Source: an uncultured Pelagibacteraceae bacterium
GTDB taxonomy: Bacteria > Pseudomonadota > Alphaproteobacteria > Pelagibacterales > Pelagibacteraceae
DNA length: 64,000 bases
Assembly: GCA_902573425.1 (NCBI GenBank)
Contig: CACGJO010000001.1
Location: 1-64,000 of the forward strand
Reading direction: 5' to 3'
Shown piece by piece: positions 28,644-39,100 of the stretch. The translations under genes were made by a program, and so were the position numbers. How positions within the stretch are numbered: the stretch's first letter is position 1; the number at the start of each line of letters is the position of its first letter. The notes below the pieces were generated by a model. The model ran no database searches. It was not told where the DNA came from and saw only the letters and a program-made list of their open reading frames with translations.

Positions 28644-31511
28644 TTAAGCTGCATCTTCTTTATACTCTTGAAGAGTTGGACAAGAGCAAACTAAGTTTCT
28701 ATCACCAAAAACATTATCAACTCTTCCAACTGGTGGCCAAAACTTATTATCTTTCAAATATTCATTTGGAAATGCTGCTTCTTCTCTTTTATATAAGTGT
28801 TTCCATTCATCTCCACTAAGCTCAAGATGTGTGTGTGGGGCATTTTTCAAAGGATTGTCTTTCTTATCAAAACTACCATTATCAACTTTGTCAATTTCTT
28901 TTTTAATAGATATTAATGCATTACAAAAACGATTTATCTCTGACAGATTTTCACTCTCTGTTGGTTCAATCATTAATGTTCCAGCAACAGGCCAGGACAT
29001 TGTTGGGGCGTGATAACCGTAATCTATTAATCTTTTGGCGATATCTTCCTCTGAAATTCCCGATTTAGATTTTATTGGTCTAAGATCTATAATACATTCG
29101 TGTGCAACATTTCCATTTTTTCCTTTGTAGAGAACTTTATAATGATTAGATAATTTTTTTGATATGTAATTTGCGTTTAAAATTGCTACCTCAGATGCTT
29201 TTCTTAAACCTTCAGCTCCCATCATCTTTATATACATCCAGGAAATTGGTAATATACTCGCACTTCCCCATGGCGCAGCAGATACAGAGCCTAAACTTTT
29301 CTCGGATCTATTATTTTTAGTAATGTTATGATTTGGTAAAAAATCTTTTAAGTGTTTCGCGCATGCGATTGGACCCATGCCTGGCCCTCCTCCTCCATGT
29401 GGAATACAAAAAGTTTTGTGTAAGTTAATATGACAAACATCTGGTCCAAATTTTCCGGGTTTTGCAATACCAACTAGTGCGTTAAGGTTTGCACCATCCA
29501 TATAAACTTGACCGCCAGCTTTGTGAACATAATCACAAATTTCACTAATTTTTTCTTCGAATACTCCATGTGTTGATGGGTAGGTTACCATCAGAGCAGC
29601 TAAATCTTTTGAATACTTATTTACCTTATCTTTTAAATCTATTAAATCAACATTGCCTTCTTCATCGCAATTAACAACTACCACTTTCATACCACACATT
29701 TGTGCGCTTGCAGGATTTGTACCGTGTGCTGACTCTGGTATCAAACATACATTTCTATTTTTTTGATTATTATTCAAATGAAATTTACGTATTGTCATTA
29801 ATCCTGAATATTCTCCTTGAGCACCTGAATTTGGTTGAAGGGAAACTGCATCAAAACCTGTGATTTCCTTCAAATCATTAACTAAATCATTAAATAAAAC
29901 CTTATACCCTTTCATTTGATCTTGGGGCACAAAAGGATGTGGTAATGAGAATTCTTTCCAAGTCACAGGGATAAGTTCCGCTGTAGCATTTAACTTCATC
30001 GTACATGAACCAAGTGCAATCATAGATCTATTTAAAGCAATATCACAATCTTCTAATCTTTTTAAATAACGAAGCATCTCAGTTTCTGAATGATATTTAT
30101 GAAAAATAGGGTGAGTCAGATATTTAGATGTTCTTAAAAGATTTTTTGGTAAATTAGTTAAATCAACTTTATCAGTATTACTAAATGTTTTTTTTATTCC
30201 GAATATTTTTAGTAGAATATTTACATGATCAACTCTCTTAACCTCATCAAAAGCTACAGATAATGTATTTTTATCTACTACCCTTAAATTAATTTTTTCT
30301 GATAAGGCCTTGTTATTTATAGTGTCTGTTTTCTCATTTGTTTTGACAGTAACTGTATCAAAAAAATTTTCGGAGTGTAGTTGATAACCACCTGATTTCA
30401 GTCCATCAGCAAATATTTTTGCTAACTTTGATGTCCTATTAGCTATTTTTAAAATTCCTTCAGGTCCATGATAAATTGCATAAGCAGCTGAAAGAATTGC
30501 AAGTAGTGCTTGAGCAGTACAAATATTGCTTGTAGCCTTATCTCTTCTTATGTGCTGTTCTCTTGTTTGAAGAGATAACCTGAACGCTTTTTTCCCATGT
30601 CTATCAACTGATACTCCAATAATTCTACCTGGCATAGATCTTTTAAATTCTTCTTTAGTTGCAAAAAACGCTGCATGTGGACCTCCATAACCCATAGGTA
30701 TTCCAAATCTTTGTGCACTTCCAACAGCAATATCTGCCCCAAGTTCTGCTGGGGTTTTAAGTCTTGTTAAAGATAACAGATCACTAACAATAATTACTTT
30801 ACCTTCTTTTTTATGAATTAAGCTAATAGATTCACTGGGGTCTTTAATTTCACCTAAAGTTCCAGGGTAAGCTAAAACACCACAAATAATTTTATCTTTA
30901 ATACCTTTTAAAATTTTTTCCTCATCACCAATAATTAGCTCTATATTGAATGGCTCAACCCTTGTCTTAATTATATCAATTGTTTGAGGGTTACATGAGC
31001 TTGATACAAATATCTTTTTTGAATTATTTTTGTCTAATCTTTGACACAAACCCACTGCTTCAGCGGCAGCAGTTCCTTCATCTAATAACGAAGCATTTGC
31101 TATATCCATACCAGTTAAATCCATTATCATTTGTTGGAAATTAATAAGCATTTCCAATCTTCCCTGGGCTACTTCAGGTTGGTATGGAGTGTAAGAAGTA
31201 TACCAACCAGGATTCTCCAGTATATTTCTTAAAATAACATTTGGGGTAACAGTATTATAGTAACCCATGCCTATAAAATTACGGAAAACTTCATTTTTTT
31301 TTGACAAAAGTTTCAATTTTTTTAGAGCATCATTCTCTGACATTGGCTCATCAATTTTAAGTTCATCTTTAATTAAAATATTCTTTGGAACAGTATTCTC
31401 AATTAAATTATCAATTGATTTTGAAGATATTGCTTTTAACATCTCTATTTGATCTTCAGTGCTTGGACCAATGTGTCTACTAATAAATTCTTTTGAAGTA
31501 TCGTCTATCAT
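28644..31511 (-). CDS. gcvP: Glycine dehydrogenase (decarboxylating), P protein
   Basis: FISRHIGPSTEDQIEML, YGGPHAAFFATKEEFKR, NICTAQALLA, NLHKTFCIPHGGGGPGMGPI. Confidence 0.97.
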   Translation of the reverse strand: MIDDTSKEFISRHIGPSTEDQIEMLKAISSKSIDNLIENTVPKNILIKDELKIDEPMSENDALKKLKLLSKKNEVFRNFIGMGYYNTVTPNVILRNILENPGWYTSYTPYQPEVAQGRLEMLINFQQMIMDLTGMDIANASLLDEGTAAAEAVGLCQRLDKNNSKKIFVSSSCNPQTIDIIKTRVEPFNIELIIGDEEKILKGIKDKIICGVLAYPGTLGEIKDPSESISLIHKKEGKVIIVSDLLSLTRLKTPAELGADIAVGSAQRFGIPMGYGGPHAAFFATKEEFKRSMPGRIIGVSVDRHGKKAFRLSLQTREQHIRRDKATSNICTAQALLAILSAAYAIYHGPEGILKIANRTSKLAKIFADGLKSGGYQLHSENFFDTVTVKTNEKTDTINNKALSEKINLRVVDKNTLSVAFDEVKRVDHVNILLKIFGIKKTFSNTDKVDLTNLPKNLLRTSKYLTHPIFHKYHSETEMLRYLKRLEDCDIALNRSMIALGSCTMKLNATAELIPVTWKEFSLPHPFVPQDQMKGYKVLFNDLVNDLKEITGFDAVSLQPNSGAQGEYSGLMTIRKFHLNNNQKNRNVCLIPESAHGTNPASAQMCGMKVVVVNCDEEGNVDLIDLKDKVNKYSKDLAALMVTYPSTHGVFEEKISEICDYVHKAGGQVYMDGANLNALVGIAKPGKFGPDVCHINLHKTFCIPHGGGGPGMGPIACAKHLKDFLPNHNITKNNRSEKSLGSVSAAPWGSASILPISWMYIKMMGAEGLRKASEVAILNANYISKKLSNHYKVLYKGKNGNVAHECIIDLRPIKSKSGISEEDIAKRLIDYGYHAPTMSWPVAGTLMIEPTESENLSEINRFCNALISIKKEIDKVDNGSFDKKDNPLKNAPHTHLELSGDEWKHLYKREEAAFPNEYLKDNKFWPPVGRVDNVFGDRNLVCSCPTLQEYKEDAA

Positions 31512-31512
31512 A

Positions 31513-31893
31513 TTAATTTGGATTTTCCTTTACAAATTTTTCATAATCTGGCTGGCTCATTAAAGAATCTAACTCTGATTTATCTTTAACTTTTATTTTA
31601 AAGAACCAACCATTATTTTCTGGATCTTTATTTACATTTGATGGGTCATCAACAATTGGTTGATTTGTTTCCATAATTTCTCCAGATACTGGTGTATAAA
31701 CATCGCTCGCAGCCTTTGTGGACTCTACTACAGCAGCTTTTTCTTCTTTGTTTAAACTCTTACCTTTCTCTGGCAATTCAACAAAAACGATATCACCGAG
31801 CATTTCTGTTGCATGCTTGCTAATGCCTACAGTTGCAGACTCACCGTCTAACATGATCCATTCATGTTTTTTTGAATATTTTTTTTCACTCAT
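31513..31893 (-). CDS. gcvH: Glycine cleavage system H protein
   Basis: [40 protein letters not shown], lipoyl [15 protein letters not shown]. Confidence 0.95.
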   Translation of the reverse strand: MSEKKYSKKHEWIMLDGESATVGISKHATEMLGDIVFVELPEKGKSLNKEEKAAVVESTKAASDVYTPVSGEIMETNQPIVDDPSNVNKDPENNGWFFKIKVKDKSELDSLMSQPDYEKFVKENPN

Positions 31894-31901
31894 ATATCCT
31901 C

Positions 31902-32990
31902 CTATTTGACATAACTCTTTTTATAAAACGGTAATTTGGATACTTTGGCCTCATGCTTTTTTCCTCTTACCTCTATTAAAATTTTATTATCAATTTCTGA
32001 AAATTTACTTTTTACATATCCCATGGCAACTGGACTATTTACGCTTGGTCCATATGTACCGCTCGTTATAATTCCTATTTCCTCACCAGTATTAGAATAA
32101 ATTTTTGTACCTTCCCTTGCGATAATTTTACCTGCTGGTTTAACGCCAACTCTAATTTTAGAAACTCCGTTTTGTAAATCTTTTTTAATATTTTCCCAGC
32201 CTTTAAATCCTCCTGTCTCTCTTCTTTTTTTTGAAATTGCCCATTTTAAATTTGCTTGAATCGGATTAATCTCTTGATTTAATTCATGACCATACAAACA
32301 TAAACCCGCTTCTAATCTAAGTGTATCTCTTGCTCCCAAACCTATAGGTTTAGCGTCTTTATCTGTAAGTAGTTTGATAAGATTTTCAACAATTACATTT
32401 GGAACTGAAATCTCAAAACCATCTTCGCCAGTGTAACCAGAACGAGTTATATAAATTTTCTTTTCAAGAAATTTAAAATAATTACCATTCATAAATTTGA
32501 GTTCTTTTACACCTTTAATAATTGATTCTAGAATTATTTCCGCTTTAGGACCTTGTAAAGCTATAAGAGATAAATCTTTTCTTAATTCGTATTTACTTTC
32601 GGAATTTAGACACTTTGCAATTTCTTTAATATCGTTATCCTTGCAAGCTGCATTCAATATAATATTAAAACCATTTTCAACTCTTGTTATAATAAGATCA
32701 TCTATAACTCCTCCTTCATCATTAATTAAAAAGGAATATTTAGACTGGTTCATCTTAATTTCTTTAAAATCTAACGGTATGATTTTTTCTAAACTAAGTT
32801 CTGTTGATCGGCCTCCAGAGACATAAAACTGCCCCATATGTGATACATCAAAAAAACCTGCGAACTGTCTTGTATTTATATGTTCTTTAACTATGCCATC
32901 TTTATATTGGATAGGCATCTCATAACCAGCGAAAGGAACGAACTTAGCTCCTGAGTTTTTATGAAAATTATATAAAGCTGTTTTTTCCAT
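31902..32990 (-). CDS. gcvT: Aminomethyltransferase, T protein
   Basis: [63 protein letters not shown]. Confidence 0.95.
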   Translation of the reverse strand: MEKTALYNFHKNSGAKFVPFAGYEMPIQYKDGIVKEHINTRQFAGFFDVSHMGQFYVSGGRSTELSLEKIIPLDFKEIKMNQSKYSFLINDEGGVIDDLIITRVENGFNIILNAACKDNDIKEIAKCLNSESKYELRKDLSLIALQGPKAEIILESIIKGVKELKFMNGNYFKFLEKKIYITRSGYTGEDGFEISVPNVIVENLIKLLTDKDAKPIGLGARDTLRLEAGLCLYGHELNQEINPIQANLKWAISKKRRETGGFKGWENIKKDLQNGVSKIRVGVKPAGKIIAREGTKIYSNTGEEIGIITSGTYGPSVNSPVAMGYVKSKFSEIDNKILIEVRGKKHEAKVSKLPFYKKSYVK

Positions 32991-33014
32991 TTTGTAATAA
33001 CCCTTTTTTTCCCC

Positions 33015-33156
33015 ATCTGTCTAAGAACCTGAGAGATTTACTCCTTCGGTGAGGCTATGCCTGCTTTCCAGAGTTATTACAATAACGGTCCTTTTGCCTG
33101 AGAGTTTCCAGGGAGGTTGCTCCTTCGGCGCTATATTTAAATAGTCTCTCCCGTTA
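33015..33156 (-). promoter_or_regulatory. Tandem glycine riboswitch upstream of gcvT
   Basis: Minus strand: GGGAGAGAC..GCGCCGAAGGAGCAACCTCCC..AACTCTCAGGCAAAAGGACCG (aptamer 1), then CTCTGGAAAGC..CACCGAAGGAGTAAATCTCTCAGGTTCTTAGACAGA (aptamer 2). Confidence 0.95.
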
Positions 33157-33187
33157 TTTTTTTTTTATAACACAAAATTTAGATAAA

Positions 33188-34045
33188 TTATACTTTTTTA
33201 TAATCCAAGCTTTTCATAACTACGGCTGAAAGAATAATTATTCCACCAATAAGTACACTTACTGGTGGTATTTCATTAAAAAATAGCCAAACCCATATTG
33301 GAGCAAATATAGATTCCATAAGCATTAACAAACCAACCATCACTGCTGGGGTTGTTCTAGAACCTATTGTGATAAAAATAAAACCAAAAGCTAATTGTGG
33401 AACACCAAGTAAAAAAGATAACCAAATATCTTTTGTAGATATGACCATATCTTCAAGTAAAAATAAACCATATAGGCAACTCAATATACCTGCATAAAAT
33501 ATTGCAGGTATCATATCTACTTTTGGGTATTTTCGAATTATTAAAACTAGAACTGAAAAGTTAATTGGAATTGTTAAAGCAGCTAAATTTCCTTTTAAAG
33601 ATCCTGTACCTAGTGAGTCACCAATCATCAAAGTTACGCCGATCATTGCTAATACAATCGCAACATATCCTCGTGGCGAAATTTTTTCTTTTAAAAAAAT
33701 ATAAGCTACTATCGGTAAAAAAACTGTTTGAGTGCTAATAATAAAAACAACATTAGCAACAGTCGTTTCCATCATAGAATACATATAAGCAACAAAGTTA
33801 GTTGATAGAAACACTCCACCTATAAGACCAGGTACTCCAGCTTCTTTAATTTTTTTAAATGTTTTTTTTCTATAAGTCAGTAAGATAAAAGCAATTAAAA
33901 CCCAGAGAAAGAATATTGATCTATAAAAAAGAATTTGCCAGATACTTGCACTTTCGAAAGATCTTAAAATTAGCCCACCCCAACTTAAACAAAATCCACC
34001 TGTAAGAATAAGTAAAGGCCCAGGTATTTTATAAACAAAATTCAT
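33188..34045 (-). CDS. EamA/DMT family transporter
   Basis: ~10 TM; LLMLMESIFAPIWVWLFFNEIPP typical EamA repeat. Confidence 0.85.
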   Translation of the reverse strand: MNFVYKIPGPLLILTGGFCLSWGGLILRSFESASIWQILFYRSIFFLWVLIAFILLTYRKKTFKKIKEAGVPGLIGGVFLSTNFVAYMYSMMETTVANVVFIISTQTVFLPIVAYIFLKEKISPRGYVAIVLAMIGVTLMIGDSLGTGSLKGNLAALTIPINFSVLVLIIRKYPKVDMIPAIFYAGILSCLYGLFLLEDMVISTKDIWLSFLLGVPQLAFGFIFITIGSRTTPAVMVGLLMLMESIFAPIWVWLFFNEIPPVSVLIGGIIILSAVVMKSLDYKKV

Positions 34046-34984
34046 TTAGAATTTTCTTACATAGTCTTGAAAAGCTTTTTCTGCAACGGGCAAATCGACC
34101 AATTTGAATTTAATAGTTTTACCAGGGATTTTTTGAACTAATTTATCATAATCAGCTGTGATCACATTTGCAATTTTTGGATATCCGCCAATTGTTGGGT
34201 GATCTGAAAGTAGAATTATAGGTTGGCCGTCGCCAGGAACTTGTATTGATCCTTTCGTGATCCCTTCCGATTTTATATTTTTATTGACTGTGTTTTCGAG
34301 TTTTTGACCTTCTAATCTCATTCCCATTCGATCAGTTAATTTTGTAACTGTATATTCCTTTGAAAAAAAATCTTCTTGGCTTTTTTTTGAGAAATAATGA
34401 ATTTGTAAACCTTTCATAACTCGAATGATGTTATCTTTATCAAAATCAAATTGAATTTTATTTGTTTTATTCACTTGATGAGATTTATTAAAAAAAATTT
34501 TATCACCAACCTTGAGTTTGTCACCATTGTTTGGACCAATTTTTGCTTTTACCAATGTTGATACACTGCCTTTGACCTCATCTATTTTAAAACCACCAAA
34601 AATTGAAAAATAACCATAAACAGAATTAATTGTTGATAAAATATCAATCTTTTCTCCATTTGAAATTAAGAAACTTTCATTGGCCTTTCCTTTGATTACT
34701 TCGCCATTTTTTTTTATAATATTAAAATTAACTTTGCCAGAGATAGCAACCAGTGCGGTTTCTCCCATAAGTTCGAATAATGGTCCTTGATACGCAAATT
34801 CTAAAGCTCCCTCTGATATTTTATTGCCAACTAATTTATTTGAAGTACAAAATGTTAATTGATCCATGCAGCCACTTGCGACAATTCCTAAATGCTGTAA
34901 ACCAAATCTACCTAGATCTTGAAAAGTAGAATTAATACCTGGTCTTAAAACTTTGAAAAAATTATTCATTTTTAAATGATCCAA
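34046..34984 (-). CDS. pxpC: 5-oxoprolinase subunit PxpC (biotin-dependent carboxyltransferase-like)
   Basis: VLRPGINSTFQDLGRFGLQHLGIVASGCMDQLTF, SDHPTIGGYPKIANV. Confidence 0.88.
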   Translation of the reverse strand: MDHLKMNNFFKVLRPGINSTFQDLGRFGLQHLGIVASGCMDQLTFCTSNKLVGNKISEGALEFAYQGPLFELMGETALVAISGKVNFNIIKKNGEVIKGKANESFLISNGEKIDILSTINSVYGYFSIFGGFKIDEVKGSVSTLVKAKIGPNNGDKLKVGDKIFFNKSHQVNKTNKIQFDFDKDNIIRVMKGLQIHYFSKKSQEDFFSKEYTVTKLTDRMGMRLEGQKLENTVNKNIKSEGITKGSIQVPGDGQPIILLSDHPTIGGYPKIANVITADYDKLVQKIPGKTIKFKLVDLPVAEKAFQDYVRKF

Positions 34985-35651
34985 ACTCTTTTTTTGATAT
35001 TGACTTAAATTTTACAGTGTCACCTGGTGATAAAATGCTTGTGTCTTTTTTATTTATATTGAATAGTTCGAATGGAGTTCTTCCTATAATATTCCATCCA
35101 CCAGGACTTTCGAAAGTATATATAGTACAAAATTTTTCGACTATACCTACAGATCCTTTGCTTATTTTTACACGTGGTGTATCTAACCTATCATGGTAGA
35201 GACTTTTATTAATATCTCCAAGAAAAGGTTGTCCTGGTACAAAACCAATCATGTAAACGAAAAAATTTGTTTCAAGATGTTTGGATACTATTTCTTTAAA
35301 GTTTAATTTGGTTTTTTTCTCTAATCTTTTAATATCTAAAGCAAATTCTTCATCATAACATATTGGGATTTCAACAATTTTTTTATTTTCAGGTAAGTTT
35401 ATTTTTGAATAATCACTGCTTTTAATAAATTCTATTATTTCCTGTGATTTAATTTGTCCTAATTCAAAATTAATAATTAATTTATTATATGATGGGGTGT
35501 AATTTAATATTCCTTTTAGCTTTCTGGTGTTTACTGACTGTTGAATGAAGTTAAAAAGTTTAATTACTTCTTTGTTTGTGCTTTTATTAACTTCATCACC
35601 AAAATCACAAGTGATGCCACAGTCTCCAATATTGGTTATTTTTTTTAACAT
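34962..35651 (-). CDS. pxpB: 5-oxoprolinase subunit PxpB (allophanate hydrolase subunit 1-like)
   Basis: YMIGFVPGQPFLGDINKSL, PRVKISKGSVGIVEKFCTIYTFESPGGWNIIGRTP. Confidence 0.88.
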   Translation of the reverse strand: MLKKITNIGDCGITCDFGDEVNKSTNKEVIKLFNFIQQSVNTRKLKGILNYTPSYNKLIINFELGQIKSQEIIEFIKSSDYSKINLPENKKIVEIPICYDEEFALDIKRLEKKTKLNFKEIVSKHLETNFFVYMIGFVPGQPFLGDINKSLYHDRLDTPRVKISKGSVGIVEKFCTIYTFESPGGWNIIGRTPFELFNINKKDTSILSPGDTVKFKSISKKEFGSFKNE

Positions 35652-35688
35652 AAATTGATATAATAGATATTATATAAAGGTTTAAAAT

Positions 35689-36462
35689 ATGGAAATTAAT
35701 ATTAATTGTGATCTTGGTGAAACTTCAAAGTTTTGCTCAACAGAAAATGACCCTTTACTATTGGGCATAGTTAATTCTGCAAATATTGCATGTGGTTATC
35801 ATGCTGGTGATAGACCTACAATGAAAAAGACTGTGGAAGTTTCAAAAAAAAATGGAGTAAGCATTGGTGCACATCCGTCTTTTAATGACCCTGACAATTT
35901 TGGAAGAAAAAGATTAAACCTGCCTCCTTTAGAGATAAAGAAATTGATAATTGATCAAATTAATATTTTAAACGAAATTGCTGAAAAAGACTCTATGAAA
36001 GTAACCCACGTAAAACCACACGGAGCTTTAAATAATATGGCTTGTGAAAATTTCGAATTAGCAAATATTATTGCGAAATCCATCATTGAGGCAAATCAAG
36101 ATTTGATCTTCCTTGTTCCAACTGGTTCTGAAATGGAAAAAGCAGGAAAAAAACTCAATATGAAAATAGCAGCAGAAATATTCGCAGATAGGAATTATGA
36201 AGATGACGGAAATTTAGTTTCAAGATCAAAACCGAACGCTCTAATTACAGACCCTGAAATTGCAAAAAAACATGTTATAAAAATGGTTAAATCCCAATCA
36301 TTAAATTGTTTTTCAGGTAAACAAATCCCATGCGAAATTGATTCAATTTGTGTTCATGGAGATGGTAAAAGTGCAGTTGATACTGCAAATACAATTAAAA
36401 GTGGCCTAATAGAAAGTGGTGTGACGCTTAGACCTTTGGATAAATTAAAAAAATTTGCCTAA
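35689..36462 (+). CDS. pxpA: 5-oxoprolinase subunit PxpA (LamB/YcsF)
   Basis: INCDLGETSKF, NIACGYHAGDRPTMKKTV, GAHPSFNDPDNFGRK, HVKPHGALNN. Confidence 0.93.
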   Translation: MEININCDLGETSKFCSTENDPLLLGIVNSANIACGYHAGDRPTMKKTVEVSKKNGVSIGAHPSFNDPDNFGRKRLNLPPLEIKKLIIDQINILNEIAEKDSMKVTHVKPHGALNNMACENFELANIIAKSIIEANQDLIFLVPTGSEMEKAGKKLNMKIAAEIFADRNYEDDGNLVSRSKPNALITDPEIAKKHVIKMVKSQSLNCFSGKQIPCEIDSICVHGDGKSAVDTANTIKSGLIESGVTLRPLDKLKKFA

Positions 36463-36469
36463 ATACAAT

Positions 36470-36952
36470 ATGTTCAAAAGAATATTTATTATTTTAATTG
36501 CTGCATTTATTTTTGTGCAATACGTCGGTACATCACATGGTGCAAGTAGTGATAGTAGTAGTGATAATTATTTAGATCAATATAAAGATGCAAAAAAACT
36601 TATTTTAAAAGCTAAAAGTTTAGAAGAAAAAAATAAAGTCGATCGGGCTACTAAATTATATTCTAAGGCCCTAGGAAAATTAGAACAAGCATACAAAACC
36701 GATAGAAACAATCCAGATATTCTTAATTATCTTGGTTTTACCTTAAGAAAAACAGGTAAATTAAAAGAGGCAGAACAATATTATTTAGCAGGTTTAAAAA
36801 TTAAACCCGATCATAATGGAATTAATGAATATTTAGGTGAATTATACGTTAATACTAATAGAATGGATCTAGCTAAAGAACGGTTAGCCGTTCTTAAAAA
36901 TTGTAATTGTGAAGAGTATTCAGAATTAAAAGAAATAATTGAAAAAAAATAA
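36470..36952 (+). CDS. TPR-repeat protein with signal peptide (start set at the internal Met MFKRIF)
   Basis: Hydrophobic N-terminus plus NPDILNYLGFTLRKTGKLKEAEQYYLAGLKIKPDHNGINEYLGELYV. Confidence 0.8.
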   Translation: MFKRIFIILIAAFIFVQYVGTSHGASSDSSSDNYLDQYKDAKKLILKAKSLEEKNKVDRATKLYSKALGKLEQAYKTDRNNPDILNYLGFTLRKTGKLKEAEQYYLAGLKIKPDHNGINEYLGELYVNTNRMDLAKERLAVLKNCNCEEYSELKEIIEKK

Positions 36953-37339
36953 ATGCATATTGTTGAAGTTCTAGGTAGAATTTTTATTTCCTCATTATTT
37001 ATTGTTGAAGCAATTAGGAAGTTTTTTTCTCCTGATGAGGGGATGATATATATGTCTGATTATGGAGTTCCTGAAATACTTTTTTACCCTTCTTTAATAT
37101 TTGAGTTTGTGATTCCTTTAATATTGATTGCGGGTTTTAAAACTAGATTCTTTGCTTCTCTTCTATTTTTATTTGTTTTATCGGTAACAGTAATTTTTCA
37201 CACAGATTTTAGTAATAATATGCAGATGATATCTTTCTTAAAAAATCTTGCAATTATGGGAGGTTTATTAATAATCATTTCAAACAAACCGCAAATGTGT
37301 AGTATTGATTATTATTTAGAATCAAAAAAAGGTAATTAA
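36953..37339 (+). CDS. DoxX family membrane protein
   Basis: GRIFISSLFIVEAIRKFF..PEILFYPSLIFEFVIPLILIAGFKTRFFA. Confidence 0.8.
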   Translation: MHIVEVLGRIFISSLFIVEAIRKFFSPDEGMIYMSDYGVPEILFYPSLIFEFVIPLILIAGFKTRFFASLLFLFVLSVTVIFHTDFSNNMQMISFLKNLAIMGGLLIIISNKPQMCSIDYYLESKKGN

Positions 37340-37341
37340 TT

Positions 37342-37785
37342 TTGCCAAAAGAAAAAGATATTTATAAATTATTCAAACCTCAATTAACCCCAAAAGAAAT
37401 GCTAGAGCATGGTGTCTTTGGAGGTTCATATTTTAAAGATAAAGAAATGGAAGAATTTCCAAAATCTTGGTTTAAGAAAGCCAAACTAAGTAAAAATTTT
37501 GATGTAGAATTAAATAGATTCAAAATTAAATCAGGACTGCCTCGGGAAGAATGGATTAAAAAAGGATGGATTTTTAAAGAAGATCCGCTTGGTTGGTTTC
37601 AATGGTACTGCAGGTATACAAATGGAAGAAGATTAAAAGGAATGGATGAAATTCAAATTCAAAGATGGCTTAATTTTACAAGACATGTAAAAGCAATTAT
37701 AAAAAATTGTGATAAGAATGATTTATCTTGTAGAAGAAGACAAAGGCAAGCCATACTTCAGTGGGCTTACGATCCATTCATTTAA
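37342..37785 (+). CDS. Conserved-looking soluble protein of unknown function (TTG start)
   Basis: 147 aa, GVFGGSYFKD, GWFQWYCRYTNGRRLKGMDEIQIQRW, CRRRQRQAILQWAYDP; no catalytic family recognised. Confidence 0.7.
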   Translation: MPKEKDIYKLFKPQLTPKEMLEHGVFGGSYFKDKEMEEFPKSWFKKAKLSKNFDVELNRFKIKSGLPREEWIKKGWIFKEDPLGWFQWYCRYTNGRRLKGMDEIQIQRWLNFTRHVKAIIKNCDKNDLSCRRRQRQAILQWAYDPFI

Positions 37786-39100
37786 GTGGTTGAATCATTT
37801 TCTCAGGCAGCCATAAAGCCAGTTGAGGAAAAGAAATTATTATAACTACAGCTAAAATCATTAATAAAAATAATGGAAAGGCACTTCTGGCTATAAAGCC
37901 CATATCCCTTTTTGCCATTCCTTGAAGCACAAATAAATTGAAACCAACAGGAGGAGTAATTTGAGCCATTTCGACTACGATAACTAAATAAATTCCAAAC
38001 CAAATCATATCGAACCCAGCTTGTCGTATCATGGGTTCAATTATAGCCATAGTTAAAACAACAGCTGATATTCCATCCAAAAACATTCCAAGTATTATGT
38101 AAAAAATTGTTAAAACAAGAAGCAACATGTAAGGTGATAACTCAAGTGTATCTATAAAGACTGCTAAGTTTTTTGGTAACCCTGTAAATGCCATTGCTAA
38201 CGTTAAAAAAGATGATCCAGCCAAAATAAAAGCAATCATGCAAGATGTTTTGGTTGCTCCTAACAATGATTTACTAAACGATTCTTTTGTTAAACTTTTC
38301 TGAAAAAAAGATAATACTAAAGCCCCTAAAACACCAAGTGAAGCTGCTTCGGTTGCTGTTGCAACACCTGCATAAATAGATCCAATAACTGCAAAAATTA
38401 AAAGTATTACAGGCAATAACTGGCCAGATTGTTTTATTTTATCAATAAATGAAAAATCTTCACTTATTATTGGCATTATCTTTTTATTCTTTAGAGACCA
38501 CCCGACCACATAGATCATAAACAAAAGAGCTAAACCAATTCCTGGTATAATGCCTGCAATAAAAAGTTTTGCGATAGACTCTTCAACAGTAACACCATAA
38601 ATAATCAAAATAATTGATGGGGGAATTAAAAGACCCAGTGTCCCCGATCCAGCTAGAGTTCCTAATAAAAACCTTTCTGGATAATTTCTTTTTCTAAGTT
38701 CTGGTATAGACATTTTTCCAACAGTAGCCACAGTTGCGGCAGAAGATCCAGATATAGCGGCAAATATAGCACAGCCTAAAATGTTAACGTGTATTAAACC
38801 ACCAGGTAATTTTGATAGCCAAGGAGATAATCCTCTAAATAAATTTTCTGAAAGTCTGGTTCTAAATAAAATTTCTCCCATCCAAACAAAAAGAGGAAGG
38901 GCTGTTAAAGACCAAGAGGATGCCATGCTCCACATGGTTGTGGCCATCGCGTCTCCGACTGGTCTTGACGTAAACATGATCATTCCAATTGTAGAAACCC
39001 CAATCATACTTATTCCAACCCAAATTCCTGATCCAAGAAAAAATAAAAGAACGCTGATAAAAAAAATCGTTAAATAAATTTCAGTCATTAGATTTTTCAA
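37778..39100 (-). CDS. dctM: TRAP transporter large permease (DctM-like)
   Basis: ISGSSAATVATVGKMSIPELRKRNYPERFLLGTLAGSGTLGLLIPPSIILIIYG. Confidence 0.93.
   Translation of the reverse strand: MKNLMTEIYLTIFFISVLLFFLGSGIWVGISMIGVSTIGMIMFTSRPVGDAMATTMWSMASSWSLTALPLFVWMGEILFRTRLSENLFRGLSPWLSKLPGGLIHVNILGCAIFAAISGSSAATVATVGKMSIPELRKRNYPERFLLGTLAGSGTLGLLIPPSIILIIYGVTVEESIAKLFIAGIIPGIGLALLFMIYVVGWSLKNKKIMPIISEDFSFIDKIKQSGQLLPVILLIFAVIGSIYAGVATATEAASLGVLGALVLSFFQKSLTKESFSKSLLGATKTSCMIAFILAGSSFLTLAMAFTGLPKNLAVFIDTLELSPYMLLLVLTIFYIILGMFLDGISAVVLTMAIIEPMIRQAGFDMIWFGIYLVIVVEMAQITPPVGFNLFVLQGMAKRDMGFIARSAFPLFLLMILAVVIIISFPQLALWLPEKMIQPLK

Noticed and set aside
32497-32826. 109-aa ORF on + strand
   Set aside because: Antisense to gcvT, which has strong family motifs
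38781-39077. 98-aa ORF on + strand
   Set aside because: Antisense to dctM
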